Positions 1 to 7,718 of a stretch of 14,404 bases of DNA are shown in pieces. The notes under the pieces are model-generated. The model saw nothing but the letters and a program-made list of their open reading frames with translations, was not told the DNA's origin and ran no database searches. Within the stretch, counting starts at the first letter, position 1, and each line of letters starts with the position of its first letter. The position numbers and the translations under genes are program-made. Source of the stretch: an uncultured Lachnospiraceae bacterium (lineage in GTDB: Bacteria; Bacillota; Clostridia; Lachnospirales; Lachnospiraceae); NCBI GenBank assembly GCA_910586275.1, contig CAJUIM010000099.1, forward strand, positions 1 to 14,404. Reading direction: 5' to 3'.

Positions 1-81
1 TCTGCTTAGAAACCTCCAGCCGAAAAAAGTGCACGGAAAACCGGGACAGGCAGTTCCGCTGCTGTCGGCCGCTAAAAAAAC

Positions 82-133
82 TCGCGCACGGGCGTCCGCC
101 TCCCAACATTACATTCAGGCTGAACTGTTACGA
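82..133. repeat. Left arm of a 52-bp perfect inverted repeat flanking the operon
   Basis: These 52 bases, beginning TCGCGCACGGGCGTCCGCCT and ending GAACTGTTACGA, are the exact reverse complement of the last 52 bases of the window (14353-14404). The arm sits just upstream of the operon promoter. Identity stops at 134, where the right copy continues into a palindrome and this one does not, so this may be a truncated copy. The outer boundary cannot be fixed because the other arm runs to the window edge. The most likely explanation is two opposite-facing copies of a dispersed chromosomal repeat; the alternative is that they mark the ends of a transferred cassette. Confidence 0.9.
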
Positions 134-159
134 TTCCCGTGTGTGAGTGCCAAATATTA

Positions 160-188
160 TTTACATCCCCCGGTAAATGTGCTATCAT
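160..188 (+). promoter_or_regulatory. Predicted sigma-A promoter of the operon
   Basis: TTTACA (160-165, 5/6 match to the -35 consensus) and TATCAT (183-188, 5/6 match to the -10 consensus) are separated by exactly 17 bases. Transcription would begin near 194-196. It is the best promoter-like pair I see upstream of the first gene, and none of comparable quality was noticed inside the operon. It lies immediately inside the left repeat arm. Start-site position is inferred. Confidence 0.6.
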
Positions 189-231
189 CAAAGTAACTTG
201 TGTTGGTGCATGTAAAGGGGGAAATATGAAT

Positions 232-366
232 ACTCTTGGAAAGGTATTTGTCCATATTTGTCCGATGTTTTTTATTAAATATGCATAGATAAGCAGCCTG
301 TTGCATTTATGCATATCTGATGGAGAACAGCGGTAAAGATGGGCAAATGTTTCCAAGAGTTTTTTT
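232..366 (+). promoter_or_regulatory. Long leader hairpin ending in a T-run: candidate attenuator or terminator
   Basis: Bases 232-242 (ACTCTTGGAAA) pair perfectly with 350-360. After a small internal loop the helix continues from 246-262 with 332-348, mostly Watson-Crick with some G-U pairs. An inner hairpin pairs 279-287 with 308-316. The whole stretch of about 130 nt therefore folds into one rod. The outer stem is followed at once by a run of T (360-366), the layout of an intrinsic terminator, yet it lies between the predicted promoter and the first gene. A 9-base unit TATTTGTCC occurs twice in the left strand (245-253, 255-263). Possible roles are premature termination control, the 3' end of a small leader RNA, or a MITE-like palindrome. 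No known riboswitch class was recognised. Confidence 0.55.
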
Positions 367-420
367 ATTTCAGCAGGCCATAAGGAAGCGGGAAGAAAAG
401 GGAAGGCGGAATACGGAAGA

Positions 421-426
421 AGAGGG
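421..426 (+). promoter_or_regulatory. Ribosome binding site deciding the start of the first gene
   Basis: AGAGGG lies 8 bases before the GTG at 435. The longer reading from the GTG at 426 would have to use the weaker GGAAGA at 415-420, 5 bases away. The spacing favours 435, but both remain possible. Confidence 0.45.
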
Positions 427-434
427 TGATAAAT

Positions 435-1556
435 GTGGCGGAAGCGGCAGCCGGGGCATGGTATCTCCCGGAGATTATATTTCCGAAAATACCCGGGGAC
501 GAAGAACGGGAAATTTGTGTAAGCCAGGAATTTATAGCGGTGAAAGAAGGCACGACTTATCTTTCGCTGGATGATAGGGCAAGAGGGATTCTGATCGAGC
601 AGTTGCTGATGAAGTATAGGAAATCGGCGGTCCGCGGGACAGCATTCGGTAAGAAGCTGTATATCAGGCATGAGGAAGGGGCGGAAGAGCCGTTTGTAAA
701 GAAGAAAGCGGAAATTGTGGAAGCTTTGCTGAAGATTGTTTACAAAACAGGGAGATTCAGTATTTCACTGTATGATGTACTTGCCTATCAGAAGGCGGGG
801 AAGGGAAGTTTTCTATTAACTGCGGAAGGATTGTATTCGCCGGTGTTGCTGGAGGAATACGGAAGATATATCATGCTGCAGGAACTGGGGGAGGTGGATG
901 AAAGGGGGATATTCGGCCGAGACGGAAAATGCATTTATAGGGGAAAGCTGTCGGATAATTTTTTGGGGATATCTGCGGAACTGATTGCATTGAACCGCAA
1001 AGTAAAGAGTATTCCTGCGCTGCATCCGCTTTGCCGGGAGACGGAGGAGGTCAGGGAACGGTATCTTACTTTTTTGGTATATCGATTGTTTGCGGATATG
1101 GGCATTACGGCAGACGGGATAATCCGGATAGAATTGCTTGCAGGCCAGCTGCGGATTCCGTTCAGCAGGCTGTCGGATATGATCAGGCAGGTATGGGAAG
1201 TCAGGAAACGGAAGGGCATAAGCTATGAAAAATATGCCCAAAGTGCATATTCCTGCCTTACAGATGATTTTCTGGTCTTTAAGGATATACTTTATTACGA
1301 TATTATCGGTTTTGAATTATATCGATGCGGATTTCATGTGAAGCGCGGCATTACTTGGTTCAGCATAGAAGCAGAAAAACGGTTTGGCATGATGCCTATT
1401 GTATGGAAGCGGTATGTAAGCTGTCTGGAGGGGGCGGGGGGAAAAGAGATGGATTTGGCAGAAATAGCAGAGACTCCAGACGAAGAAGAACGGATTATGT
1501 ATCGGATGACTGCATTTGAATCGGAAGTGCAGAAGGAACTGACAGGAGGAAGATAA
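435..1556 (+). CDS. Unknown first gene of the operon, possibly TerB-like C-terminal half
   Basis: Soluble protein of about 373 residues with no signal peptide or membrane segment; I do not recognise the whole protein. The N-terminal ~190 residues look mixed alpha/beta. The rest is helical. Around residues 213-250 the pattern is a hydrophobic helix, then ADG (226-228) with a following acidic helix and a leucine-rich helix. About 50 residues later comes DDFLVFKDILYYDI (from 277). This ordering resembles the TerB fold (a helical, possibly metal-binding domain of tellurite and stress-response systems), but the full acidic signature is not clear, so that is a weak inference. Start GTG 435 is chosen from the AGAGGG site 8 bases upstream; GTG 426 would add three residues. 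The stop is separated from the next ATG by one base, and the next gene's binding site lies inside this gene, so the two are probably translationally coupled. Confidence 0.85.
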   Translation: MAEAAAGAWYLPEIIFPKIPGDEEREICVSQEFIAVKEGTTYLSLDDRARGILIEQLLMKYRKSAVRGTAFGKKLYIRHEEGAEEPFVKKKAEIVEALLKIVYKTGRFSISLYDVLAYQKAGKGSFLLTAEGLYSPVLLEEYGRYIMLQELGEVDERGIFGRDGKCIYRGKLSDNFLGISAELIALNRKVKSIPALHPLCRETEEVRERYLTFLVYRLFADMGITADGIIRIELLAGQLRIPFSRLSDMIRQVWEVRKRKGISYEKYAQSAYSCLTDDFLVFKDILYYDIIGFELYRCGFHVKRGITWFSIEAEKRFGMMPIVWKRYVSCLEGAGGKEMDLAEIAETPDEEERIMYRMTAFESEVQKELTGGR

Positions 1557-1557
1557 A

Positions 1558-4311
1558 ATGGCGGTTACGGTGAATGGCGGGACAGTTCGGGTAATCTGTC
1601 TGGAAGACGAAAAAAAAGGATGCAAGATAAGATATGAGAAAAGAAACGGCATCCACAGCATACCCATACCGGAAGATTATACGAAAGCGGAGATTTATGT
1701 GGGAGATCCCTATGAGGGAATCAGGCATACCGCAGAACGGCGATCCGTTTCGGTTGACACGGATTTACTGCGGAAGGTCAGTGACGGCAGAGAGAGAAGC
1801 CGGAAAAACGGTGTGGATGTGGACGGTACCGTATATACGGCAGAGGAGGAGCATTTGCTGCGGAAGCTGGGAAACCTGAATGGATTGGAATTTACTTTTG
1901 ATCAGGAGAACCCGGTACTTACTTACGAGGATGTGACAGACCACATTATGTTTGATTTCCCGCCTATCGGACAGGCTGTGCTGTCGGACAGCAGCGGCGG
2001 GCTTTGGGCATATTACGGTATCCGCCGGTTTCATATAAAGGTTGATAAATTGCTGGAAGACGTGAATGACAGCAGCTTGGAAGTATTGCCGAAACTATAT
2101 TTTTATATGAAGGATACCAAGAGGATTCCGAATTTGGAGATGCCGGAGTTTAGGGTAGCAGCGGAAGATAAAACAGCCAAAAAAGAGGAGAAGAAATATT
2201 ACGAATGCTATAATTATATTGATACCAATCGGTTAGGCGAATGGTTGGAGGAAAATGAACAGTCGGCTTTATTTTCCGGTTATTTTGAGGTGACTTTCCG
2301 GTGGACGACGGAGGAGACGCGAAAAAGATATGCGGATATTTCTTATTGCCTTCCGATTAGGCTGTATGTCCATAATACTAAATATGGAGAGGGAGGAAAA
2401 AACTGCCTGCCATTGCAGAATCGGACGGTTTCCATTGATTTCGGCACATCTTCAACCTGCGTGGCGGTGGAAGGGAACAACGGAATTGAATTGCTGACAT
2501 TGTCATCAGATGAACTGTTGAATGCCGGTCAGAAGATGAATATCTACGAGAACCCTACTTATATGATGGTTTACCGGTGGAAGGAGATTTATGACCAGTG
2601 GAGAAAGGAAAACGGCAATTTCCCTTTTCTGGTCAGAGGTGACAGAACGGATGAATTCAGCGGCGGCGGAGTACAGTTTGACTTCGGATATTCCGTCAAG
2701 AACTGTATGGATAAGGTTAATGAGGAGGAACTGAATGCCATTCTGACAGAAATAAAAATGCTTCCTTATATTCTTTACCATGGTAAGCAGCTTAATTTCC
2801 GGCCATTCGTGAAAAAAGACAAACCGGTAGTGAAGCTGGTGTCCTCCCCGGAGGAAGAGGATGATGAGCATTTAGACCCGGTGGCATTCTACGCATATAT
2901 AATCGGGCGGGCAGTTAACAATGTGGCGAAGAATAAAATTTATACCAAGTTCAATATCGCTTATTCGGTGAAGTTTGATAAGAAATTACGGGAAAAAATG
3001 AGAAAATCTTTTGAATATGGTTTACGGCGTTCGCTGCCGATTCCGCTGCGCAGAGAGGATATTCTGCATGTGGAGATGAAATGGGCGGAACCGGTGGCTT
3101 ATATCGGGGCTATCTGCACCAGATATTTAAAACTGGCGGAAGGCCGCCCGGAACTGTTTGCAGTATTTGACTTCGGGGGAGGGACGCTGGATTACTCGTT
3201 CGGTATTTTTGCCAGAGATCCGGAGTACGACGAGGAGGCGGTCATACATATCCTGCATGTGGACGGCGACAGTAATATCGGCGGGGAAACACTGATAAAG
3301 AGGATTTCCTATTGGGTATATAAAGACAATACGAATAAGGAGAAAATGATAGAAAAACGGATTCCGTTCGAACTGCCAGCAGGTGAAAATATTCCGGACG
3401 GAATCAGTGAAACGCTGTTCAATCATTCCAAAGAGGCGCAGTCTAATGTGCGGAAGGTAAATGAAAGAATCTCGAGGAAAATTTTTGAAGGGGATGAAAT
3501 GACAGGGACGGAAAACATAGAATTTATGTCTTTAGGAGGGGAAACTGTAAGCATAGACTGTAATTATGATCCGGCGGTGCAGAATGATTTATTGAAAGGC
3601 ATATTGGAGAAAAAGGCAGAGGAGTTTCACCATGTAATGGATGTGACTTTTGAAAAGTATTCCGAATTGCTTGCTTATTACGGAATGAAAAATTATTCCC
3701 CGGGATGTGTCAATATTTATTTGGCCGGAAACAGTTCCAAAAATATGAATTTGAAAAAACAGATGAGGGAAACGTTCAAAGAAAATTATAAGAATAAAAA
3801 AGTATGGCAGGTAGATGAAACAAACCGAGAGTTTACGGAGGATTTCTATAGGGACGACAGCTCCAAGGCCGGGACGGTGAAGGAAAGCAAAGTAGCCATT
3901 ACTCCCAAGACGGCGGTGGCCATCGGGCAGATAGGCCTGCAGAAATACAGGGTGGAAAAGGCCTATGCGGAAACGCCGTTTTCATGGTATGTAGGGATAA
4001 CCAATATTCAGGACGGCAGCTTTTCCATTAAAATACCCAGATCGTCACCGGATACCCGTTGGGTAAAATATTGCAAAATCAATTCGGAGGATGTCAGGGT
4101 TTATTATTCGGAAACAAGGGAAAGGGACGGAAACAGCAGTGCCATACATAGTGTGGAACTGGAACTGGGACGGGAGGATATCGGGAATTTTCTGTATCTG
4201 CGCATAGCGGATTCCAATCATTTGGAGTATACGGTATGTGAAAAAGGCAGCGTACCGGATGACGGAATGGAGAGAAATGAGGAAAGGGTGATTGGATTGC
4301 CGGATGTGTGA
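1558..4311 (+). CDS. Hsp70/actin-fold ATPase with an atypical architecture
   Basis: A 917-residue cytosolic protein. Residues 1-290 form an N-terminal region not found in DnaK. The actin/Hsp70 ATPase fold begins at 291. Phosphate-1 motif: VSIDFGTSSTC (D294-T300). Connect-type motif: GDSNIGGE (570-577), matching the GD-x-x-x-GGE of Hsp70. Phosphate-2 motif: DFGGGTLD (538-545). Adenosine motif: LAGNSSKN (from 722). The key glycines and aspartates are present, so it should bind and hydrolyse ATP. There is no recognisable peptide-binding domain; the C-terminal ~120 residues look beta-rich. Size and layout recall large Hsp70-like proteins such as the SrfB family, which is a possible relative rather than a confirmed one. 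ATG 1558 follows AGGAGGA (1544-1550) by 7 bases. The next gene carries a GrpE-like tail, which supports a chaperone-like nucleotide cycle. The substrate is unknown. Confidence 0.9.
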   Translation: MAVTVNGGTVRVICLEDEKKGCKIRYEKRNGIHSIPIPEDYTKAEIYVGDPYEGIRHTAERRSVSVDTDLLRKVSDGRERSRKNGVDVDGTVYTAEEEHLLRKLGNLNGLEFTFDQENPVLTYEDVTDHIMFDFPPIGQAVLSDSSGGLWAYYGIRRFHIKVDKLLEDVNDSSLEVLPKLYFYMKDTKRIPNLEMPEFRVAAEDKTAKKEEKKYYECYNYIDTNRLGEWLEENEQSALFSGYFEVTFRWTTEETRKRYADISYCLPIRLYVHNTKYGEGGKNCLPLQNRTVSIDFGTSSTCVAVEGNNGIELLTLSSDELLNAGQKMNIYENPTYMMVYRWKEIYDQWRKENGNFPFLVRGDRTDEFSGGGVQFDFGYSVKNCMDKVNEEELNAILTEIKMLPYILYHGKQLNFRPFVKKDKPVVKLVSSPEEEDDEHLDPVAFYAYIIGRAVNNVAKNKIYTKFNIAYSVKFDKKLREKMRKSFEYGLRRSLPIPLRREDILHVEMKWAEPVAYIGAICTRYLKLAEGRPELFAVFDFGGGTLDYSFGIFARDPEYDEEAVIHILHVDGDSNIGGETLIKRISYWVYKDNTNKEKMIEKRIPFELPAGENIPDGISETLFNHSKEAQSNVRKVNERISRKIFEGDEMTGTENIEFMSLGGETVSIDCNYDPAVQNDLLKGILEKKAEEFHHVMDVTFEKYSELLAYYGMKNYSPGCVNIYLAGNSSKNMNLKKQMRETFKENYKNKKVWQVDETNREFTEDFYRDDSSKAGTVKESKVAITPKTAVAIGQIGLQKYRVEKAYAETPFSWYVGITNIQDGSFSIKIPRSSPDTRWVKYCKINSEDVRVYYSETRERDGNSSAIHSVELELGREDIGNFLYLRIADSNHLEYTVCEKGSVPDDGMERNEERVIGLPDV

Positions 4312-4396
4312 TATAGGGATAAAGTGCAAAAGGCAGGAATTGACATATCACATGGCAGTGGCTGTGAAATGCATAAATAGGAACACAGAGGAAAGG

Positions 4397-5434
4397 ATGG
4401 GGAAAATGACAGGAAACAAAGACATTAAGAAGGGGAGCAAGGAAAGGAATGGTAAAGCAAAAGGGGGAAAGAAAGTATGGGGACGTTCAACCTTGAAAAG
4501 TGTACACGGTAAGGATATAAAAAGATTGGAAAGCATAGTCAGCAATTTAAGCGGCCAAATCAAAGGGGTTGTAAGGCAGTGGCAGGGGAAAATGGATGGG
4601 ATGACCGAAGGGTTATCTGGTAAGATTGACGGAATGATGGGAAAATTTGAGATTCTCATGGAACTAAAGCAGTTAGGGGATGTAAAAGAATGGAAGGGGG
4701 AATGGGAAAAGGTTAGAAACCAGTTAAATGATCTGGAAGGGGCGGTAAAAAAGCTGATGCAAGCGGAGGGGGAAAAGGCAGAACTGACCAATAAACTGAA
4801 CAAGCAGACAGAGACAATATCGGATATAGGTCAAAAGTTAGAGGAAGTAAAAAAGGAATTGTCCACAAAGGGCAAAGAACTATCGGATAAGGAATCCGAA
4901 CTGGACAGAACAGAGACGGCATTGCATAATGCGGAACGGAAACTGGAAGAGTATAGCGGCCGGTTCGGCGGTTGGGAAGAACTTACCGAGCCTTATCGAG
5001 ATCTTATGGAAAAGATGTACCGGTGTCCGTCTTTGCAGGAAATTATCGTGAAATATGCTTTGGGGGAAGATTTGCAGAGTGTTGGCACCATGGAAAATAT
5101 GCTGAAGTTCATAGGGGTGGTGGGCGTCGGCGGCAGTTTTGCGCAGGAAGTATACAATGTAATGCGGAGTTATAAGAAAATAAATGCGCAGTATCTGACC
5201 GAAGAAGAGAGAGGCTTTATTGCGGAACTGAACGGATATTGCCGCAGGGTACTGCCGGCGGAGTTTGATGTATTGGATATCCCGGAGACAGGTAAATTCG
5301 ATTCGGCGGCTATGCAGGATATGGAAAAGCCTACTGCGCCATATCGGAACATGGCGGGGGTATATGTGCCGGGACTCCGGGGAGATGCGAAGTCATTTAA
5401 GCAGAGGGCAATTGTGCATGGAACGAAAGGGTAA
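4397..5434 (+). CDS. Coiled-coil protein with GrpE-like C-terminal domain
   Basis: About 345 residues from ATG 4397, chosen because AGAGG (4387-4391) lies 5 bases before it. An upstream ATG at 4292 would add 35 residues and overlap the previous gene, and ATG 4406 is also possible. A basic N-terminus is followed by a long charged coiled coil (roughly 30-190), a helical middle, and a short beta-rich tail (about 289-345). That tail reads DVLDIPETGKFD, then AGVYVPGLRGD, then KQRAIV. The order resembles the GrpE signature G-x-x-F-D-P ... GY ... RPAxV, though the histidine after FDP and the canonical RPA are missing. With the coiled coil and an Hsp70-like ATPase directly upstream, the best inference is a divergent nucleotide-exchange factor or adaptor for that ATPase. 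The alternative is a structural coiled-coil partner with only coincidental similarity. Confidence 0.85.
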   Translation: MGKMTGNKDIKKGSKERNGKAKGGKKVWGRSTLKSVHGKDIKRLESIVSNLSGQIKGVVRQWQGKMDGMTEGLSGKIDGMMGKFEILMELKQLGDVKEWKGEWEKVRNQLNDLEGAVKKLMQAEGEKAELTNKLNKQTETISDIGQKLEEVKKELSTKGKELSDKESELDRTETALHNAERKLEEYSGRFGGWEELTEPYRDLMEKMYRCPSLQEIIVKYALGEDLQSVGTMENMLKFIGVVGVGGSFAQEVYNVMRSYKKINAQYLTEEERGFIAELNGYCRRVLPAEFDVLDIPETGKFDSAAMQDMEKPTAPYRNMAGVYVPGLRGDAKSFKQRAIVHGTKG

Positions 5435-5442
5435 CAGCCGGC

Positions 5443-6063
5443 ATGGATAGGTCAGAGAACATCAGAATCAGTCATTATGTGCACGAGACGGCGGTTTTGG
5501 GGCCCGGGCGGCGGTTTGCGGTTTGGTTTCAAGGCTGTAAAAAAAGATGCGAAGGCTGTATCAATCCGCAGGGACAGCAGCTGGACGGGGGGCAGTTGGT
5601 TGCGGTGGAGGAACTGCTGGCAAAAATCGGACGGCAGAAGGGGCTTCAGGGAATTACCATCAGCGGCGGAGAGCCTTTTCTGCAGTATGACGGGCTGAAA
5701 CGGCTGATTGAGGGCGTGAGGAGAGAAACGCAGCTGGATATTATGCTGTATTCGGGGTATTCCCTTCAGGAACTGCAGGATAGGCATGGCAGCGGATTGG
5801 CAGCGCTTCTGCGGCAGGTAGATATTTTTATTGACGGGGAATACCGTAAAGAGGAAGACCATGGAACTATTTACCGGGGGTCGGACAATCAGAATATTTA
5901 TTTTTTCACGGAACGCTTTGCCGCTTTCCGGGAGGAGATGTATGGGACAAGGAATAGAGACATAGAATTTCTGGCGGACGGAGAGGAAGTTTATATGGTA
6001 GGAGTGCCGCCGAAAGACTTTTATCCGGAACTGATAAAAAAGATTATGCGTAAAAAACCGTAA
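5443..6063 (+). CDS. Radical-SAM activating enzyme, NrdG type, with C-terminal extension
   Basis: A 206-residue cytosolic iron-sulfur protein. C32-x3-C36-x2-C39 (CKKRCEGC) is the 4Fe-4S/SAM-binding motif, and ISGGEPF (GGEP 75-78) contacts SAM. VDIFIDGEY (126-134) and IYRGSDNQ (143-150) match the C-terminal signature of anaerobic ribonucleotide reductase activases. NrdG proteins are about 155-175 residues; this one carries roughly 40 more, including FLADGEEVYMVGVPP. Family members reductively cleave SAM to form a 5'-deoxyadenosyl radical, usually to install a glycyl radical. No NrdD- or Pfl-like glycyl-radical enzyme is in the window, so the target may be another operon product or lie elsewhere. 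ATG 5443 follows AAAGGG (5426-5431) by 11 bases. Eight bases separate it from the gene before. Family call strong; substrate unknown. Confidence 0.92.
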   Translation: MDRSENIRISHYVHETAVLGPGRRFAVWFQGCKKRCEGCINPQGQQLDGGQLVAVEELLAKIGRQKGLQGITISGGEPFLQYDGLKRLIEGVRRETQLDIMLYSGYSLQELQDRHGSGLAALLRQVDIFIDGEYRKEEDHGTIYRGSDNQNIYFFTERFAAFREEMYGTRNRDIEFLADGEEVYMVGVPPKDFYPELIKKIMRKKP

Positions 6064-6099
6064 ACTACAGGAGCGAAAAGAACAAGGAGGGACTGAGGA

Positions 6100-7590
6100 A
6101 TGAGCGGAAAGAAATCTACGCAAGTAAAGGATTTGCTTTCCAAAGGCGATCAGGCGAGGAAAGCGGGCGAAGGGAACTGGGCGAACCGGATTTGTGCCGG
6201 GTCTTTGGAACTGAAAGGAAATCAGGAAAAGATTGAATTGTATTACAGGCAAGTGCAGCAAGATAAATTTGTCCTAAGCAGCGACTGTATCCGCCAGTTT
6301 CCTCTGGAGAGTAAGAAACTTGAGGAGCAGCGGAAGAAACTCCGCAGCAAAGCACATCATAATTATACCGGTCATATTGAGAAGATAAAGTCCGGCCGGA
6401 AAGAGATCGAAAAGAACTTGCAGGAAGCCGATAAAGAAAGTGAATCCATACGGAAGAGCATTGCAGGCAAATATGATTATTGCAACTCGGAATATAGAAG
6501 GGCAGAGACGGTTGTTTTGAAATATAAAAGAGCGGCGAAGCAGCGGGATGCTGTGATAAAAGAAATGGATCATGCGGTAAAAATGAGTGAAGCGGAATGC
6601 ATAGAATTCCGGAATGCCGCACGGCAGATGGAACAGCTACGGGAAAAAATGCGTAAATTGGAAGAGAAATCAAGGCGTATAATACAACTGCGCAAAAAAG
6701 CGGCCGAGGCAAAGTCGTATCTGAGAAAATCCATAAATGAAATAGACGAGGCTTTGGCCGGAAAATTCATGGCCGCAGAATTTGAGGAACTGAAAAGGCA
6801 AGTGGGCAGGACGGAACGGATGGCAGATGCAGAGGTAGTCAATAAACTGACATCGGTAAGCGAACGGATTGGGGTGTTCCGCGCCGAATTGGACAGGCAG
6901 TACGCGGCATTTCTGGAAGAGCAGCAAAAGACGGCGGCCGGAATCAGCCAGCTGAAGGGATTGCTGGAGGCGGACGGTTATTATGAACCTACCGATTATC
7001 TGAAAAACGGGAACCAGGCGAAAAAGCATCTGCTTCTGTCCTACATAGAGGATTATGGGAACAGAGAGGAGCTGATTCGGGAAATAGAGAACGGAATCAG
7101 GGACGCAGAGGATGCCTATGAACGGGAAGCGTTTGCCGAGGCACGGGATCTGACGGAGGCAGCGGATGAGAAAATACATCAGGCGATGGAGTATGCCGTT
7201 TTTCTGCAGGAAAATATGCTGAAAAGTGCATATATGGCCGTTGATATCCGTAGAGTTATGGCAGAGTTCAACTATAAGGTGAGTGCGAAGATGATCGACG
7301 GGAATCCGAAAAACGGATGGAGAGTGACTGCCCGCCAAGGCGGTGAAACCATTCAATTTGACCGGGTGTATATCAACGAGGAGGGGACACCGGAAATAGG
7401 CATTGACCATACCCTTGCGCCGGGGGCATCCTGCAAGGATGAATGGAAGGGATTTATGAGCGCATTGGATGAGAAGGGTATCTGCATTTGGAAGATTGAT
7501 TTGGAAGACGGCACGAAACTGATTCATAGAGTGAGCGAGGAGGCGGACATTGATCCCGATCCGCCTAGACCGATTCCGGATAATACATGA
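6100..7590 (+). CDS. Long coiled-coil protein with a C-terminal alpha/beta domain
   Basis: A 496-residue soluble protein of no family I recognise. A short N-terminal segment (about 1-60) contains a helix-turn-helix-like repeat of basic and acidic residues. From about 75 to 390 it is highly charged and helical, consistent with several coiled-coil segments. The last ~95 residues (about 395-485) look like a compact beta-rich domain: paired strands around GWRVTARQGGETIQFDRVYI, then CIWKIDLEDGTKLIHRV. A proline-rich tail follows. The start is secure: AAGGAGG (6084-6090) lies 9 bases before ATG 6100. Its position between the radical-SAM enzyme and the AAA+ ATPase suggests an adaptor or scaffold. 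A palindromic repeat separates it from the next gene. Function is inferred only from architecture. Confidence 0.88.
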   Translation: MSGKKSTQVKDLLSKGDQARKAGEGNWANRICAGSLELKGNQEKIELYYRQVQQDKFVLSSDCIRQFPLESKKLEEQRKKLRSKAHHNYTGHIEKIKSGRKEIEKNLQEADKESESIRKSIAGKYDYCNSEYRRAETVVLKYKRAAKQRDAVIKEMDHAVKMSEAECIEFRNAARQMEQLREKMRKLEEKSRRIIQLRKKAAEAKSYLRKSINEIDEALAGKFMAAEFEELKRQVGRTERMADAEVVNKLTSVSERIGVFRAELDRQYAAFLEEQQKTAAGISQLKGLLEADGYYEPTDYLKNGNQAKKHLLLSYIEDYGNREELIREIENGIRDAEDAYEREAFAEARDLTEAADEKIHQAMEYAVFLQENMLKSAYMAVDIRRVMAEFNYKVSAKMIDGNPKNGWRVTARQGGETIQFDRVYINEEGTPEIGIDHTLAPGASCKDEWKGFMSALDEKGICIWKIDLEDGTKLIHRVSEEADIDPDPPRPIPDNT

Positions 7591-7606
7591 TTCCTGACGC
7601 GGCCTG

Positions 7607-7664
7607 GAGCATGTTTGAAAATTGCTTTTTGGCAGATGCCGGGAATGAATTTTCAAACACGCTC
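7607..7664. repeat. 58-bp palindromic repeat between two operon genes
   Basis: Arms 7607-7623 (GAGCATGTTTGAAAATT) and 7648-7664 pair over 17 bp with a single mismatch; the loop holds a smaller GGCA/TGCC hairpin (7631-7634 with 7637-7640). It lies in the 128-bp gap between the two coiled-coil genes. No T-run follows, so it is not a typical terminator. The core GAAAATTGCTTT recurs in the palindrome at the right end of the window (read on the minus strand), pointing to a shared dispersed REP-like family. It could stabilise transcript ends or lower expression of the downstream genes. Confidence 0.85.
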
Positions 7665-7703
7665 TAGTGAGTCACAGGGGATAGGATGTTTAAGGCTGCA
7701 CAG

Positions 7704-7710
7704 AAAGGAG
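7704..7710 (+). promoter_or_regulatory. Ribosome binding site fixing the start at 7719
   Basis: AAAGGAG ends 8 bases before ATG 7719. An in-frame ATG at 7713 would be only 2 bases away, and the one at 7686 lies upstream of the site, so both are unlikely starts. Confidence 0.6.
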
Positions 7711-7718
7711 ACATGAAA

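Noticed and set aside
2..196. Open + frame of 64 codons running in from the left edge, ending at TAA 194-196
   Set aside because: It reads through the inverted-repeat arm and the promoter, and its product has the low-complexity look of a translated repeat. It could be the tail of an upstream gene extended by repeat insertion, but there is not enough to call it.
320..574. 84-codon + frame starting ATG 320
   Set aside because: Begins inside the leader hairpin, has no good binding site and overlaps the better-supported first gene in another frame.
72..671. 199-codon minus-strand frame
   Set aside because: Antisense to the first gene and the leader, proline/phenylalanine-rich shadow composition, no binding site.
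4340..4396. TTGACA at 4340 as an internal promoter before the GrpE-like gene
   Set aside because: No convincing -10 hexamer at 16-19 bases; the nearest AT-rich match is about 26 bases away.
1558..5434. Housekeeping hrcA-grpE-dnaK-dnaJ heat-shock operon
   Set aside because: The Hsp70-like protein lacks the DnaK layout, gene order differs, and no HrcA, no J-domain HPD motif and no CIRCE element were seen.
5443..6063. Part of an anaerobic ribonucleotide reductase nrdDG operon
   Set aside because: No NrdD-like gene in the window; neighbours are unrelated and the protein has an extra C-terminal segment.
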